Assembly (NCBI RefSeq): GCF_003182355.1 | Contig: NZ_QGTW01000004.1 | Coordinates: 248,001 to 312,000, forward strand | Reading direction: 5' to 3' | Length of the DNA stretch: 64,000 nucleotides | Source: Cytobacillus oceanisediminis | Lineage (GTDB): Bacteria; Bacillota; Bacilli; Bacillales; Cytobacillaceae | In this document: positions 56,303-64,000 of the stretch, piece after piece | Position numbering within the stretch: the first letter of the stretch is position 1 | Layout of the letters: each line of letters opens with the position of its first letter | Translations under genes and position numbers: made by a program | Notes under the pieces: generated by a model | What the model saw: the letters and a program-made list of their open reading frames with translations, nothing else | Told to the model about the DNA's origin: nothing | Databases searched by the model: none

Positions 56303-57814
56303 ATGGATAATCGTCCACAGTGGGGTACAAGGGCAGGCTTTATTTTAGCTGCTGTAGGTTCGGCTGTCGGCTTGGGAAACATTTGGCGATTCCCGGCAGT
56401 AGCCTATGAAAATGGAGGAGGAGCATTCTTCTTTCCTTATTTATTTGCATTATTGACAGCAGGGATTCCTTTGCTTGTCATGGAATTCACAATCGGCCAT
56501 AAATATCGCGGATCTGCACCGCTGTCTTACGCAAGATTAAGCAAAAAATACGAGTGGATTGGCTGGTGGCAGGTAGCCGTATCATTTGTTATTTCCACTT
56601 ATTATGCAGTTATCATTGCTTGGGCAATGTCATTTGCAGGTTTTTCATTCAGCCTGAAATGGGGAGATGATCCAGAAGGGTTCCTATTCGGAAGCTATTT
56701 GAACTTAGCTGAAGCTCCTGGCCAGGTTGGATCAATTGTTCCAGGCGTATTCATTCCATTGGTTATCGTTTGGGTCATTGCACTTGGTGTTCTATTTAAA
56801 GGTATTAAAAAAGGAATTGAAATTGCGAACAAAATCTTTATTCCTGCACTTGTTATCTTATTCTTAATTATCGTAGTTCGCGCCCTTACATTGGAAGGTG
56901 CCGCACAGGGTCTTGATGCTTTCTTCAAGCCTGACTGGAGCCAGATCGCCAGTCCAAAAGTTTGGGTAGCAGCTTATGGACAAATCTTCTTCAGTTTATC
57001 CATTGCCTTTGCGATCATGGTAACTTACTCAAGCTACCTTCCAAAGAAAACGGATATTACAAACAATGCCTTTATCACAGGCTTTGCCAACTCAGGATTT
57101 GAGTTGCTTGCCGGTATCGGAGTATTCGCTGCTCTTGGATTTATGGCAAATCAAGCTGGAGTTCCAGTCAGTGAAGTTGTAGCTGGCGGTGTAGGTTTGG
57201 CATTCGTTGTCTTCCCGCAGATCATAAATGAATTCCCTGCTTTAAATGGCCTTTTTGGCTCATTGTTCTTCATCTGTTTAGTGCTTGCAGGATTGTCTTC
57301 ATTAATCTCAATCGTGGAAACATTTGTTGCTGGGGTACAGGACAAATTCAAGATTTCCCGTACAAAAGCGGTTTTATACGGCGGTGGATTATCTGCAGTT
57401 ATCTCGATCTTGTTTGCCACTCAGGGCGGTTTATACTTCCTTGATGCGGCCGATTATTTCATCAACCAATTCGGCGTTGCGCTTGCAGGCCTGGTTGAAG
57501 TTGTAATTGTGGCTTGGGTACTGAAAGAGCTTAAGAATCTTCAAAACCATGCAGACAGCATGTCTGACATCCGCCTTGGCGGCTGGTGGAGAGTATGCTT
57601 GGGCATCATTACTCCAGCAGTTTTAGGTTATATGATGGTTCAAAATATTATTACCAATATTAAAGACAATTATGAAGGATACCCTACCAGCTTCCTGCTA
57701 TATTCCGGCTGGGGAGTAGCGATCGGAGCGGTTATCCTTGGGTTTGTCTTCATGTCCATCAAATGGCAAAAAAATACGCTTGAAATCCCTGAGAACAAGG
57801 AGGTATCTCAATAA
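56303..57814 (+). CDS. Neurotransmitter:sodium symporter-family amino acid transporter
   Basis: This 503-residue protein has twelve predicted membrane segments of the SNF/NSS (LeuT) family. The first helix carries the sodium- and substrate-binding AVGSAVGLGNIWRFP motif, and SLIAFAIM-like and GLSSLISIVET segments follow. It imports a small neutral amino acid together with Na+. The small-subunit gene overlapping its stop puts it close to MetP/MetS-type methionine/alanine transporters. The ATG at 56303 has CAGGGGG upstream; a longer frame from 56249 is unlikely. Confidence 0.88.
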   Translation: MDNRPQWGTRAGFILAAVGSAVGLGNIWRFPAVAYENGGGAFFFPYLFALLTAGIPLLVMEFTIGHKYRGSAPLSYARLSKKYEWIGWWQVAVSFVISTYYAVIIAWAMSFAGFSFSLKWGDDPEGFLFGSYLNLAEAPGQVGSIVPGVFIPLVIVWVIALGVLFKGIKKGIEIANKIFIPALVILFLIIVVRALTLEGAAQGLDAFFKPDWSQIASPKVWVAAYGQIFFSLSIAFAIMVTYSSYLPKKTDITNNAFITGFANSGFELLAGIGVFAALGFMANQAGVPVSEVVAGGVGLAFVVFPQIINEFPALNGLFGSLFFICLVLAGLSSLISIVETFVAGVQDKFKISRTKAVLYGGGLSAVISILFATQGGLYFLDAADYFINQFGVALAGLVEVVIVAWVLKELKNLQNHADSMSDIRLGGWWRVCLGIITPAVLGYMMVQNIITNIKDNYEGYPTSFLLYSGWGVAIGAVILGFVFMSIKWQKNTLEIPENKEVSQ

Positions 57815-57921
57815 TGTCCGGAAGCGCTATTACAATGATGGTGATTGGGATGCTCATTATTTGGGGCGGCCTTGCTGCTAGTATTATGAATGCAGTTGCT
57901 AAAGCAAAAAAAGCTAAGTAG
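57814..57921 (+). CDS. metS: NSS transporter small subunit (MetS-like)
   Basis: This 35-residue peptide consists of a single hydrophobic helix (about residues 4-26, with a GML-IIWGGLAA core) and a Lys-rich tail. It belongs to the methionine/alanine import small-subunit family found next to NSS transporters, where MetS is required for activity. Its ATG overlaps the transporter stop (TAATG) with AAGGAGG upstream. A terminator follows. Confidence 0.85.
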   Translation: MSGSAITMMVIGMLIIWGGLAASIMNAVAKAKKAK

Positions 57922-57931
57922 CATTAAAAGA

Positions 57932-57967
57932 GAAGGACTGTCCCTTATGAAAGGGCAGTCCTTTTTA
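57932..57967 (+). terminator. Intrinsic terminator of the NSS operon
   Basis: AAGGACTGTCCCTT and AAGGGCAGTCCTT arms with a T run. Confidence 0.88.
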
Positions 57968-57974
57968 GTTTATG

Positions 57975-58967
57975 CTACTTTTTTCTTGCCTTTATCCTGT
58001 CCTGTCTTTCCCATAACTTTAAGTGCGGGTATGGATCATAGGACCATTCAGTATAACCATTATCTTTGTATATACCGTAATGGAGGTGAGGAGGGAATTT
58101 TCCTGAAGTACCCGGCGGGCCATAGCCTGAACTTCCAACTCCGCCGATCAGCATTCCCGGCTCAACGATTTGCCCGAGTTTTAGTTCCTTGGCAAAACCG
58201 CTTAAGTGAGCAAAGTAATGATAGTTATTATTTATATCGCGAATGCCGATTCTCCATCCCCCATATTTGTTCCAGCCCTTCATTTCCACAATACCATAGG
58301 ATGTGGCACGGACAGGAACTCCGTAATTGGCAAATATATCGGTTCCCTCGTGAATTCTTCTTCCGCCCCAGCCCCTTGCATCGCCCCATGTATTTCTATA
58401 ACTGTAATTGCTCCTTAGAGGAACGGGAAAGGCGTGGTCATCAAGGTTAAGGCGTCCAAAGTGCTTATACACTTGTGCTTTTCCAATTATAATGCCAACC
58501 GTTTTATCGCGCTTATAATAATTCCACAATCCGATTTTTAAATTGTCATGGTCGGTACCATAGGAGAGAAGGAAATTTGCAAAGGAATGAAGGACATCTT
58601 CATCGCTTTTCAGGCTGGCTTTTCCGTCCCCATCCCCGTCGATTCCAATTCCATCAAAAAATTGAATGGATGTAGGATTCTCATCACTTGGATTTGGATT
58701 TAATATCCCTGCCCATTCTTCAGGCTTAAAATAAATCCCGGTAATGCCCTCAGCTTTTGGTATATCCCTTCTGGCCTGCCTGACATTCCGTTCATACTGG
58801 TCAATTCCGGCAAGGTAGTACCAGGGAATATTTGTGATGGCTTCAACTTTTTTATATAGCTCCATCCTTTGCTTATATGGATCTGCCTGATTTTCCTGAG
58901 CGCTTACTGTACAAAAGGAAGTCAGAAAAAACGATAAGGCCGCAGCAGCGGTTAGTAATATCCGCAC
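57975..58967 (-). CDS. lytH: M23-family peptidoglycan peptidase LytH (YunA)
   Basis: This 330-residue protein has an N-terminal signal peptide (about residues 1-24) and a C-terminal M23 metallopeptidase domain. HEGTDIF and HLHYGIY supply the zinc ligands. LytH in B. subtilis is an L-Ala-D-Glu endopeptidase that makes the single L-Ala side chains of spore cortex peptidoglycan. A middle region (LWNYYKRDKTVGIIIGK) precedes it. Its position next to lipA and the yun/yut genes matches the B. subtilis yunA location. GGAGGATT precedes the ATG. Confidence 0.85.
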   Translation of the reverse strand: MRILLTAAAALSFFLTSFCTVSAQENQADPYKQRMELYKKVEAITNIPWYYLAGIDQYERNVRQARRDIPKAEGITGIYFKPEEWAGILNPNPSDENPTSIQFFDGIGIDGDGDGKASLKSDEDVLHSFANFLLSYGTDHDNLKIGLWNYYKRDKTVGIIIGKAQVYKHFGRLNLDDHAFPVPLRSNYSYRNTWGDARGWGGRRIHEGTDIFANYGVPVRATSYGIVEMKGWNKYGGWRIGIRDINNNYHYFAHLSGFAKELKLGQIVEPGMLIGGVGSSGYGPPGTSGKFPPHLHYGIYKDNGYTEWSYDPYPHLKLWERQDRIKARKK

Positions 58968-59320
58968 GGAAATCCTCCCTTCTTATATGGTCTGCCTATC
59001 GCAGTCTAACGGGCAGTATAGCTAGAAGTTTTATAAGCGGGAAACTGCCCGTATAGGCCCGATAAGTTCAACTAACACTCAGTGAAAAAACCACTGAGTG
59101 AAGTTTTACTTAATATAGTTTGTGAGTAATGGAAAATTTAATAAATATCAATTAATGGTAATCCCAATATCTTCGGCTTGTCCTCTTTAATTCATTATGA
59201 TAAAGTGGCATCAGGTGAAGCCTAATCAGCTTAGTCGGAAATTTTTTAGGACTGGCTTTTTTAATACGTATAGCTTCGGCGCATGATAACTGCGCTTATG
59301 ATTTTCTAAGGAGTGGGAAA
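58968..59320. other. Intergenic region with two hairpins
   Basis: ACGGGCAG and CTGCCCGT (about 59008-59053) and a perfect CACTCAGTG/CACTGAGTG stem at 59076-59100 are seen. They may be terminators or leader structures. The lipA promoter must lie in this region, but I cannot identify it. Confidence 0.5.
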
Positions 59321-60238
59321 ATGAGCAAAAAAGAAGAGTACTTGCGCAAGCCCGAATGGCTGAAAATAAAATTGAATACGAACGAAAATTATAATGGCCT
59401 AAAAAAGATGATGAGAGAGAAAAACCTACATACTGTATGCGAAGAGGCCAAATGCCCAAATATCCACGAATGCTGGGCAGTAAGAAGAACTGCCACTTTT
59501 ATGATCCTCGGGGATGTTTGTACACGTGCCTGCCGCTTCTGTGCGGTTAAAACTGGCCTTCCAACAGAATTGGATCTTCAAGAGCCGGAACGCGTAGCAG
59601 ATTCGGTTGCACTGATGAACCTGAAGCATGCTGTTGTAACTGCAGTGGCACGAGACGACCTTAAGGACGGCGGTGCAGCTGTTTTTGCGGAAACAGTCCG
59701 TGCAATCAGAAGAAAAAGCCCGTTTACTACAATTGAAGTATTGCCATCTGATATGGGCGGAGTTTACGAAAACCTGAAAACTTTGATGGATGCCCGTCCC
59801 GATATTCTTAACCACAATATTGAAACCGTTGAACGTCTTACACCAAGAGTTAGAGCCCGTGCAAAATACAAGCGTTCTCTTGAGTTTTTAAAGCGTGCGA
59901 AAGAAATGCAGCCTGATATCCCAACGAAGTCCAGCTTAATGATTGGCCTTGGGGAAACAAAAGAGGAAATTATTGCAGTAATGGATGACCTGCGTGCACA
60001 TGACGTTGATATCATGACTATCGGCCAGTATCTGCAGCCATCCAAGAAACATATAAAAGTTGTAAAGTATTATACTCCAGAGGAATTCCAGGAGCTAAGA
60101 GAAATTGCCATGAGTAAAGGCTTCAGCCACTGTGAAGCAGGCCCGCTTGTGCGCTCTTCTTACCATGCAGACGAGCAGGTAAATGCCGCTTCCAAACAGA
60201 AGCAGCTAATGGGAGAACAAGAAGTTAAGGAAGCGTAA
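59321..60238 (+). CDS. lipA: Lipoyl synthase
   Basis: This 305-residue radical SAM enzyme inserts two sulfur atoms into octanoyl groups on GcvH and E2 domains. The auxiliary cluster ligands are Cys40, Cys45 and Cys51; the radical SAM cluster ligands are Cys67, Cys71 and Cys74 (CTRACRFC). The conserved C-terminal RSSYHADEQ holds the serine ligand of the auxiliary cluster. It depends on Fe-S clusters made by the Suf system encoded at 38-44 kb and acts on GcvH (29 kb). AAGGAG precedes the ATG. Confidence 0.95.
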   Translation: MSKKEEYLRKPEWLKIKLNTNENYNGLKKMMREKNLHTVCEEAKCPNIHECWAVRRTATFMILGDVCTRACRFCAVKTGLPTELDLQEPERVADSVALMNLKHAVVTAVARDDLKDGGAAVFAETVRAIRRKSPFTTIEVLPSDMGGVYENLKTLMDARPDILNHNIETVERLTPRVRARAKYKRSLEFLKRAKEMQPDIPTKSSLMIGLGETKEEIIAVMDDLRAHDVDIMTIGQYLQPSKKHIKVVKYYTPEEFQELREIAMSKGFSHCEAGPLVRSSYHADEQVNAASKQKQLMGEQEVKEA

Positions 60239-60243
60239 CCTAA

Positions 60244-60283
60244 TAAAAAAGAGTTCAGCGCCATATCGCTGGACTCTTTTTTT
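60244..60283 (+). terminator. Intrinsic terminator of lipA
   Basis: AAAGAGTTCAGCG and CGCTGGACTCTTT arms (one G-U) with a T run. Confidence 0.88.
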
Positions 60284-60295
60284 TGAAAATACTGT

Positions 60296-60357
60296 TGTCT
60301 AGTTATGAGCAACATCGGCTCAAGGTCATAAGAGATAAACCGTCCTATCCGCATTTC
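60296..60357 (+). repeat. Short degenerate copy of the second repeat type
   Basis: TGTCTAG and GGCTCAAGGTCATAAG match pieces of 28429-28601; the hairpin ends are lost. Confidence 0.5.
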
Positions 60358-60359
60358 TG

Positions 60360-61055
60360 TTAACGGCTTCCTGCTTTGCGGACAGACTCGCCAAGGTCGT
60401 CCTGATCCGTATCATCATTTCTTTCTCCTTGCATTTCACCGTTTTCATTTTCGCTTTCACTCATTTTTTCACCCTGAGGTGAATTCAGCATTTGCTTGAT
60501 TAGCTGGTTAATGCCGTTTTCTGCATTGCGCCCATCAGAATCAACAGTTGCAAAGTTTTCCACATTTTTTCTTAAAGAAGTGTCATCGCTTACATATACA
60601 TGGTACCATCTAGGTACAACCGACATAGCCATTTTCTTGATCTGGTCGGCTGTTTGATTTCGGTTTTCAGTATCTGTATCATACACAATCAAGACTTCTT
60701 CATCTGTAACAAGGGTAGAAACATCATCGACATTTGGAACTTCAGTACAGTATTTGCCAATAATATCAGCAACTTGTTCGCGGTCAATTGCAGCATAATG
60801 GTCGGCGGAGACATTATCCCCCATGATCGGGCTTTTTTGATGGCGAACATATCCGAAGTCTTCGCCTACATTGTTTCGTCCGTTTCTGCCGTTGCCCATA
60901 TCCCGGTTATATAAATCTGCACGCTGGTCATTCACGTTAATGGTATTGCCGCTTTCTTCGTAAATATCTTCCCTTGCAGCATTGTTTTGACATGCTGTCA
61001 GTGCAGCCATACCGCAAATTCCAAGAATGATTAGTGATTTTTTCACTGTAAACAC
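60360..61055 (-). CDS. yutC: YhcN/YlaJ-family sporulation lipoprotein YutC
   Basis: This 231-residue protein has an LTAC lipobox (Cys22), a spacer rich in Asn, Arg and Gly, and a YhcN/YlaJ domain (about residues 90-170) with IIGKYCTEVPNVDDVSTLVTDEEVLIVY. The C-terminal 50 residues are Glu/Asn-rich. Members are associated with the forespore inner membrane and spore. It corresponds to YutC of B. subtilis, which neighbours lipA there as well. GAGGAGGTG precedes the start. Confidence 0.85.
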   Translation of the reverse strand: MFTVKKSLIILGICGMAALTACQNNAAREDIYEESGNTINVNDQRADLYNRDMGNGRNGRNNVGEDFGYVRHQKSPIMGDNVSADHYAAIDREQVADIIGKYCTEVPNVDDVSTLVTDEEVLIVYDTDTENRNQTADQIKKMAMSVVPRWYHVYVSDDTSLRKNVENFATVDSDGRNAENGINQLIKQMLNSPQGEKMSESENENGEMQGERNDDTDQDDLGESVRKAGSR

Positions 61056-61213
61056 CTCCTCATCTATAGAATTGCCAGCCGTAAATTTTTTTCTCTTAGT
61101 AATTGATGGGGAATCAGTTATAATTTAAGTAGGACATTCAGAATCAGTTTTCATATCCCGTTATTTTTCAATATAATACTGGTACATACGCTGTTAAGTT
61201 GAGGTGAAAAAAG

Positions 61214-61489
61214 ATGGTCTGCATTAACAATATTTGTTATGAAGTAATCGAGGAGCAGCGGGACGGCTTTAATGAAGAAGCCTTCAGGGGGAGATATAGT
61301 GAGATCCTATCCAGATACGATTACATTGTTGGCGACTGGGGTTATGGCCAGCTTCGTCTCCGGGGGTTTTTTGATGACCAGAATCAGAAAGCATCCTTTG
61401 ATACAAAAATCAGTACATTAACAGAATATCTGTATGAATTCTGTAACTTTGGCTGTGCCTATTTTGTTGTTAAGAAGGTAAAAAGCTAA
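61214..61489 (+). CDS. yutD: YutD family protein
   Basis: This 91-residue cytosolic protein of the YutD family has the pattern REGFNEEAFRxRYSEILxxYDYIVGDWGYGQLRLRGF (seen as NEEAFRGRYSEILSRYDY and VGDWGYGQLRLRGFF). The function is unknown. TGAGGTG precedes the ATG. It keeps the B. subtilis order with yutC and yutE. Confidence 0.88.
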   Translation: MVCINNICYEVIEEQRDGFNEEAFRGRYSEILSRYDYIVGDWGYGQLRLRGFFDDQNQKASFDTKISTLTEYLYEFCNFGCAYFVVKKVKS

Positions 61490-61551
61490 AATAGGGCCCA
61501 AGTAACAAAATGCCAAAATCAGCATTGAGCTTTAACTCAGCCAGAATAAAA

Positions 61552-61590
61552 AAAAGGAGAACCCATGATATACAAGGGTTCTCTTTTAGT
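61552..61590. terminator. Bidirectional intrinsic terminator
   Basis: GGAGAACCC and GGGTTCTC arms flanked by A and T runs lie between yutD and the convergent DUF3055 gene. Confidence 0.8.
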
Positions 61591-61609
61591 ATTTGTTTAT
61601 AATTTAATA

Positions 61610-61876
61610 TTAAACGATTTCCATCAGAAATGATCGCAGTTCTTCAGCATCTTCTTCTGACAGCTGAAATACGTGCTCCAGGTAGCCTTCTTCATTCAAA
61701 TCATCTTCCCCAATGATCGCGAAGCGGCTTCCCTGAATATCAAGGACCAATTGTTTGCCATAATAACGATCAGAACGAATAATTGCGAGATCAAATCGTT
61801 GATTTTCACCCATAAAGCTGACAAACCGGGTTTTTGTATTTTCAAGGTCATCGTATAAGAAAAAGCGTTCAGCCAT
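61610..61876 (-). CDS. DUF3055 family protein
   Basis: This 88-residue acidic cytosolic protein has FLYDDLENTKTRFVSFMGENQRFDLAII and IIGEDDLNEEGYLEHVF. It fits the DUF3055 family of Bacillus and Staphylococcus, which has no known role. GAGGAGAG precedes the ATG on the minus strand. It is the last gene downstream of glpX in reverse order, separated from it by 54 bases. Confidence 0.78.
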   Translation of the reverse strand: MAERFFLYDDLENTKTRFVSFMGENQRFDLAIIRSDRYYGKQLVLDIQGSRFAIIGEDDLNEEGYLEHVFQLSEEDAEELRSFLMEIV

Positions 61877-61930
61877 ATTTGCACTCTCCTCTTTGTGGAA
61901 TAATAATATGCGCCCATTCAGCCAGGGTAT

Positions 61931-62899
61931 TTACAGCATTACGAGGTGAGGCTTATGCTCAAGATGATGATGCGCCGTAATGTAGCGGACGGTCTTGGTT
62001 TTGGAACGCATTACAATAGAGTGTGTTTCAACTAAATCCCCGCCAAGAAAGCGAACCCCATCAAGCAGCTCTCCGCTTGAAACGCCTGTTGCAGCAAAAA
62101 TCGCGTCATCACCAGAAACAAGGTCGTCAAGGAATAGCAGCTGGCGCGGATCCTCTAGGCCCATCCCGATGCAGCGTTCTTCTTCCTCTTTTGTATAAGG
62201 GACGAGACGTGCCTGCATATCTCCGCCGAGCGCTTTTAAGGCTGCAGCCGAGATAACCCCTTCAGGAGCGCCGCCGATGCCGACGAATAAATCAATCCCT
62301 GTATGTGGCAGTGCAGTCGCAATTGCGGCACCAACATCACCATCGCCAAATAATTTAACGCGGGAGCCTTTAGCCCGGATTCTTTCAATTAATTCTTCGT
62401 GTCGGTCGCGTTCCTGTATAATAACCGTCAGATCCTGGACACGCTTATTATTTGCTTCGGCTACAATGTCAATGGTCTTCTCGATTGGATCAAGCAAACT
62501 CACTTTCCCGGCCGCATTTTTTCCGACTGCGATCTTTTCCATGTACATATCAGGCGCGTGCAGCAATGTGCCTTGATCAGCTACAGCAATAACCGCCATT
62601 GCGTTGTTATGCCCTTTTGCTACAATACTTGTACCCTCTAGAGGATCAACGGCTATGTCTACCTTAGGCCCCATGCCTGTGCCAAGCTTCTCGCCAATAT
62701 AAAGCATAGGAGCCTCGTCCAATTCTCCTTCCCCAATGACGACAACGCCGTCCATATTGACTGAATCAAACATTCCGCGCATGGCGGCTGTGGCAGCACC
62801 GTCTGCTTCATTCTTTTTCCCTCTGCCCATCCACTGAGCGGATGCAAGTGCGGCAGCTTCGGTGACACGGACAATCTCTAAAGCCAGCTCACGTTCCAC
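61931..62899 (-). CDS. glpX: Class II fructose-1,6-bisphosphatase
   Basis: This 322-residue protein belongs to the class II FBPase (GlpX) family. [18 protein letters not shown] and [11 protein letters not shown] hold the metal-binding acidic residues, and GDGDVGAAI and [20 protein letters not shown] follow. It converts fructose-1,6-bisphosphate to fructose-6-phosphate in gluconeogenesis. GGGAGGG lies before the ATG. I do not see a catabolite response element in its upstream DNA, though I have not searched it exhaustively. Confidence 0.9.
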   Translation of the reverse strand: MERELALEIVRVTEAAALASAQWMGRGKKNEADGAATAAMRGMFDSVNMDGVVVIGEGELDEAPMLYIGEKLGTGMGPKVDIAVDPLEGTSIVAKGHNNAMAVIAVADQGTLLHAPDMYMEKIAVGKNAAGKVSLLDPIEKTIDIVAEANNKRVQDLTVIIQERDRHEELIERIRAKGSRVKLFGDGDVGAAIATALPHTGIDLFVGIGGAPEGVISAAALKALGGDMQARLVPYTKEEEERCIGMGLEDPRQLLFLDDLVSGDDAIFAATGVSSGELLDGVRFLGGDLVETHSIVMRSKTKTVRYITAHHHLEHKPHLVML

Positions 62900-63258
62900 C
62901 AGGCTTCCCTCCCGTTAAATATACTCTATCTTTTTTGTTTGTAAAATTACATCCATATAGGCTAATGCGCTTACATAAAATTCTTGCATTGGCATGCAGT
63001 TTCCGTTTCCTATTCTATCTTATCAGAATTATTCATAATACTGAACTTCATTCCGGCAAATTCGACAATATTCCAGTTCATTAAAATTTCTATTACAGGA
63101 AAAAATGTTTAGTTCAAAATACTGCGATATAATAGAATACAAAGGCAGAAAATGTTTTTTTAGGATGTACAGTTGCCGACAGCCGAGAAAATGAAAGCAA
63201 TGGTCCTATGATGCATGAAGAAAATAAACCCGATTGGAAAAATAGGGAAAACTTGTGC
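62900..63258. other. Intergenic region between glpX and the EAL remnant
   Basis: AT-rich DNA without a supported gene. It probably includes the glpX promoter and the decayed 5' end of the EAL gene. Confidence 0.4.
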
Positions 63259-63714
63259 TGCCCGTAAATAAAATAAATTTTTTTCCGCCGCTAGCTGGCC
63301 AAAATAAAAGTATCTTACCCAGCCGGATTACACTCGAAAATTACAGAGCGGGATTCCATTGAAGGGATGGAAAACTTTATATACAATATAAGGGTACTAA
63401 GAACTTTGGGATTTCGGGTGGCTGTGGATGACACTGGCATAGGTTGCGCCAGTTTACATTCCATAAGTGAGATTATGCCGGATATTATTAAAATCGACCG
63501 TTCCGTTCATTCAGGGCATTGATACAAGCACAGTGAAAGAATCCATGCTGAAGGGCCTGCTTTTTAGCAGGGAAAAGTGCGGGTTCTCCAGTTGTTGCCG
63601 AGGGAATTGAAAATGAAGGGGAAACGTCTGATCTCTCCGGAAACAAGGTCGATTTAGCACTGGGATATTTTTATGCTTGGCCAGATACTTTAACCAGGAG
63701 CCTGAAATCTTCAT
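63259..63714 (+). pseudogene. Decayed EAL-domain cyclic-di-GMP phosphodiesterase
   Basis: Pieces in three frames spell an EAL-domain protein: ITLE (63326-63337) shifted by one base to ITERDSIEGMENFIYNIRVL, then VAVDDTGIGCASLHSIS, MPDIIKIDRS, VAEGIENEGE and LGYFYAWPDTLTRS. At least three frameshifts separate them. The motifs match the second half of an EAL domain (LEITE, DDFGTG, IKID, EGVE). It ends just before yutE. Confidence 0.7.
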
Positions 63715-63731
63715 AGGAGGAAGGAAGCATT

Positions 63732-64000
63732 ATGTATTTCGTAGACAGGGAAAAAATAGAAGATACGCTTAACTACTTGGAACAGCAAATCTCCCTTTTT
63801 GAAGATGTGAAAGAGTGGATATCCCCTATTGAAAAGGCAGCGCTGGAGCGTATTGCCCAAATTATGATCGAAGCCATCCTTGATACAGGTAATACAATGA
63901 TCGACGGCTTTATCATGAGGGATCCAGGCAGCTACGAAGATATTGTCGACATTCTTGACGATGAAAAAGTAATCAGCAAAGAGATGGGCGAAAGTTTTAA
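63732..64000 (+). CDS. yutE: YutE-like DUF86/HepT protein, partial at the window edge
   Basis: The 3' end is cut off. The 89 visible residues begin MYFVDREKIEDTL and match YutE of B. subtilis, a DUF86 (HepT-like) helical protein, in line with the conserved yutD-yutE order. HepT members act as toxins or RNases paired with MNT nucleotidyltransferases, but YutE has no known partner and an RxxxxxY motif would lie beyond the window. GGAGGAAGG precedes the ATG. Confidence 0.82.
   Translation, partial: MYFVDREKIEDTLNYLEQQISLFEDVKEWISPIEKAALERIAQIMIEAILDTGNTMIDGFIMRDPGSYEDIVDILDDEKVISKEMGESF

Noticed and set aside
57890..58450. A 186-codon plus-strand open frame opposite lytH.
   Set aside because: It is antisense to a well supported M23 peptidase gene and has no ribosome binding site or family pattern.

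Overview
The window is a Bacillaceae chromosome segment, probably from a spore-forming Bacillus relative of the Cytobacillus/Mesobacillus type. I infer this from strong AGGAGG-type ribosome binding sites, many sporulation and germination genes, SAM-I and lysine riboswitches, and gene order that follows the yus-yur-yun-yut stretch of Bacillus subtilis. No tRNA, rRNA, CRISPR array, prophage or transposase is visible.

Layout. Positions 1-5.2 kb hold a DUF2935 protein, a three-gene polar amino acid/cystine ABC importer, a frameshifted acetyltransferase and a KdpD-type Usp protein. Positions 5.5-11.4 kb hold a benzil reductase, a SpoIIP-family sporulation hydrolase, a FixH-like lipoprotein, a DUF4931 protein and a RodA/FtsW polymerase. 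A gerA-gerB-gerC germinant receptor operon lies on the minus strand at 11.4-15.1 kb. A ferric siderophore locus at 15.5-20.8 kb has a binding protein divergent from two permeases, an ATPase, a FhuF-like reductase and YusU, with three Fur boxes between the two arms. Two CotF-like coat genes and yuzL follow. The fatty-acid degradation genes fadN-fadA-fadE (22.3-28.0 kb) come next, behind a FadR operator. Then come yusI, gcvH, yusG, yusF, yusE and yusD, a SAM riboswitch with metY, a second SAM riboswitch with metNPQ, yurZ, and sufCDSUB (38.5-44.0 kb).

A second, AT-richer ger cluster at 44.3-48.7 kb sits between two copies of the sufB terminator and looks like an insertion. Its gerC has an in-frame stop, and a collapsed gerB remnant lies between gerA and gerB. 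After it come yunF, yunC, an HD-GYP phosphodiesterase, yunB, a lysine riboswitch with an NhaC-family transporter, a YsnF-like stress protein, an NSS transporter with its 35-residue small subunit, yunA/lytH, lipA, yutC, yutD, a DUF3055 protein, glpX, an EAL-domain pseudogene and the start of yutE, which is cut by the window edge.

The intergenic DNA is unusual. Nine copies of a roughly 100-300 bp repeat with complementary ends are scattered between genes, including one internally deleted copy. There are also two members of a GGTACC-rich perfect hairpin family, three copies of another hairpin repeat, and three unrelated intergenic tracts with about 20-21 bp periodicity. These repeats and the ger cassette are the least explained parts of the window.
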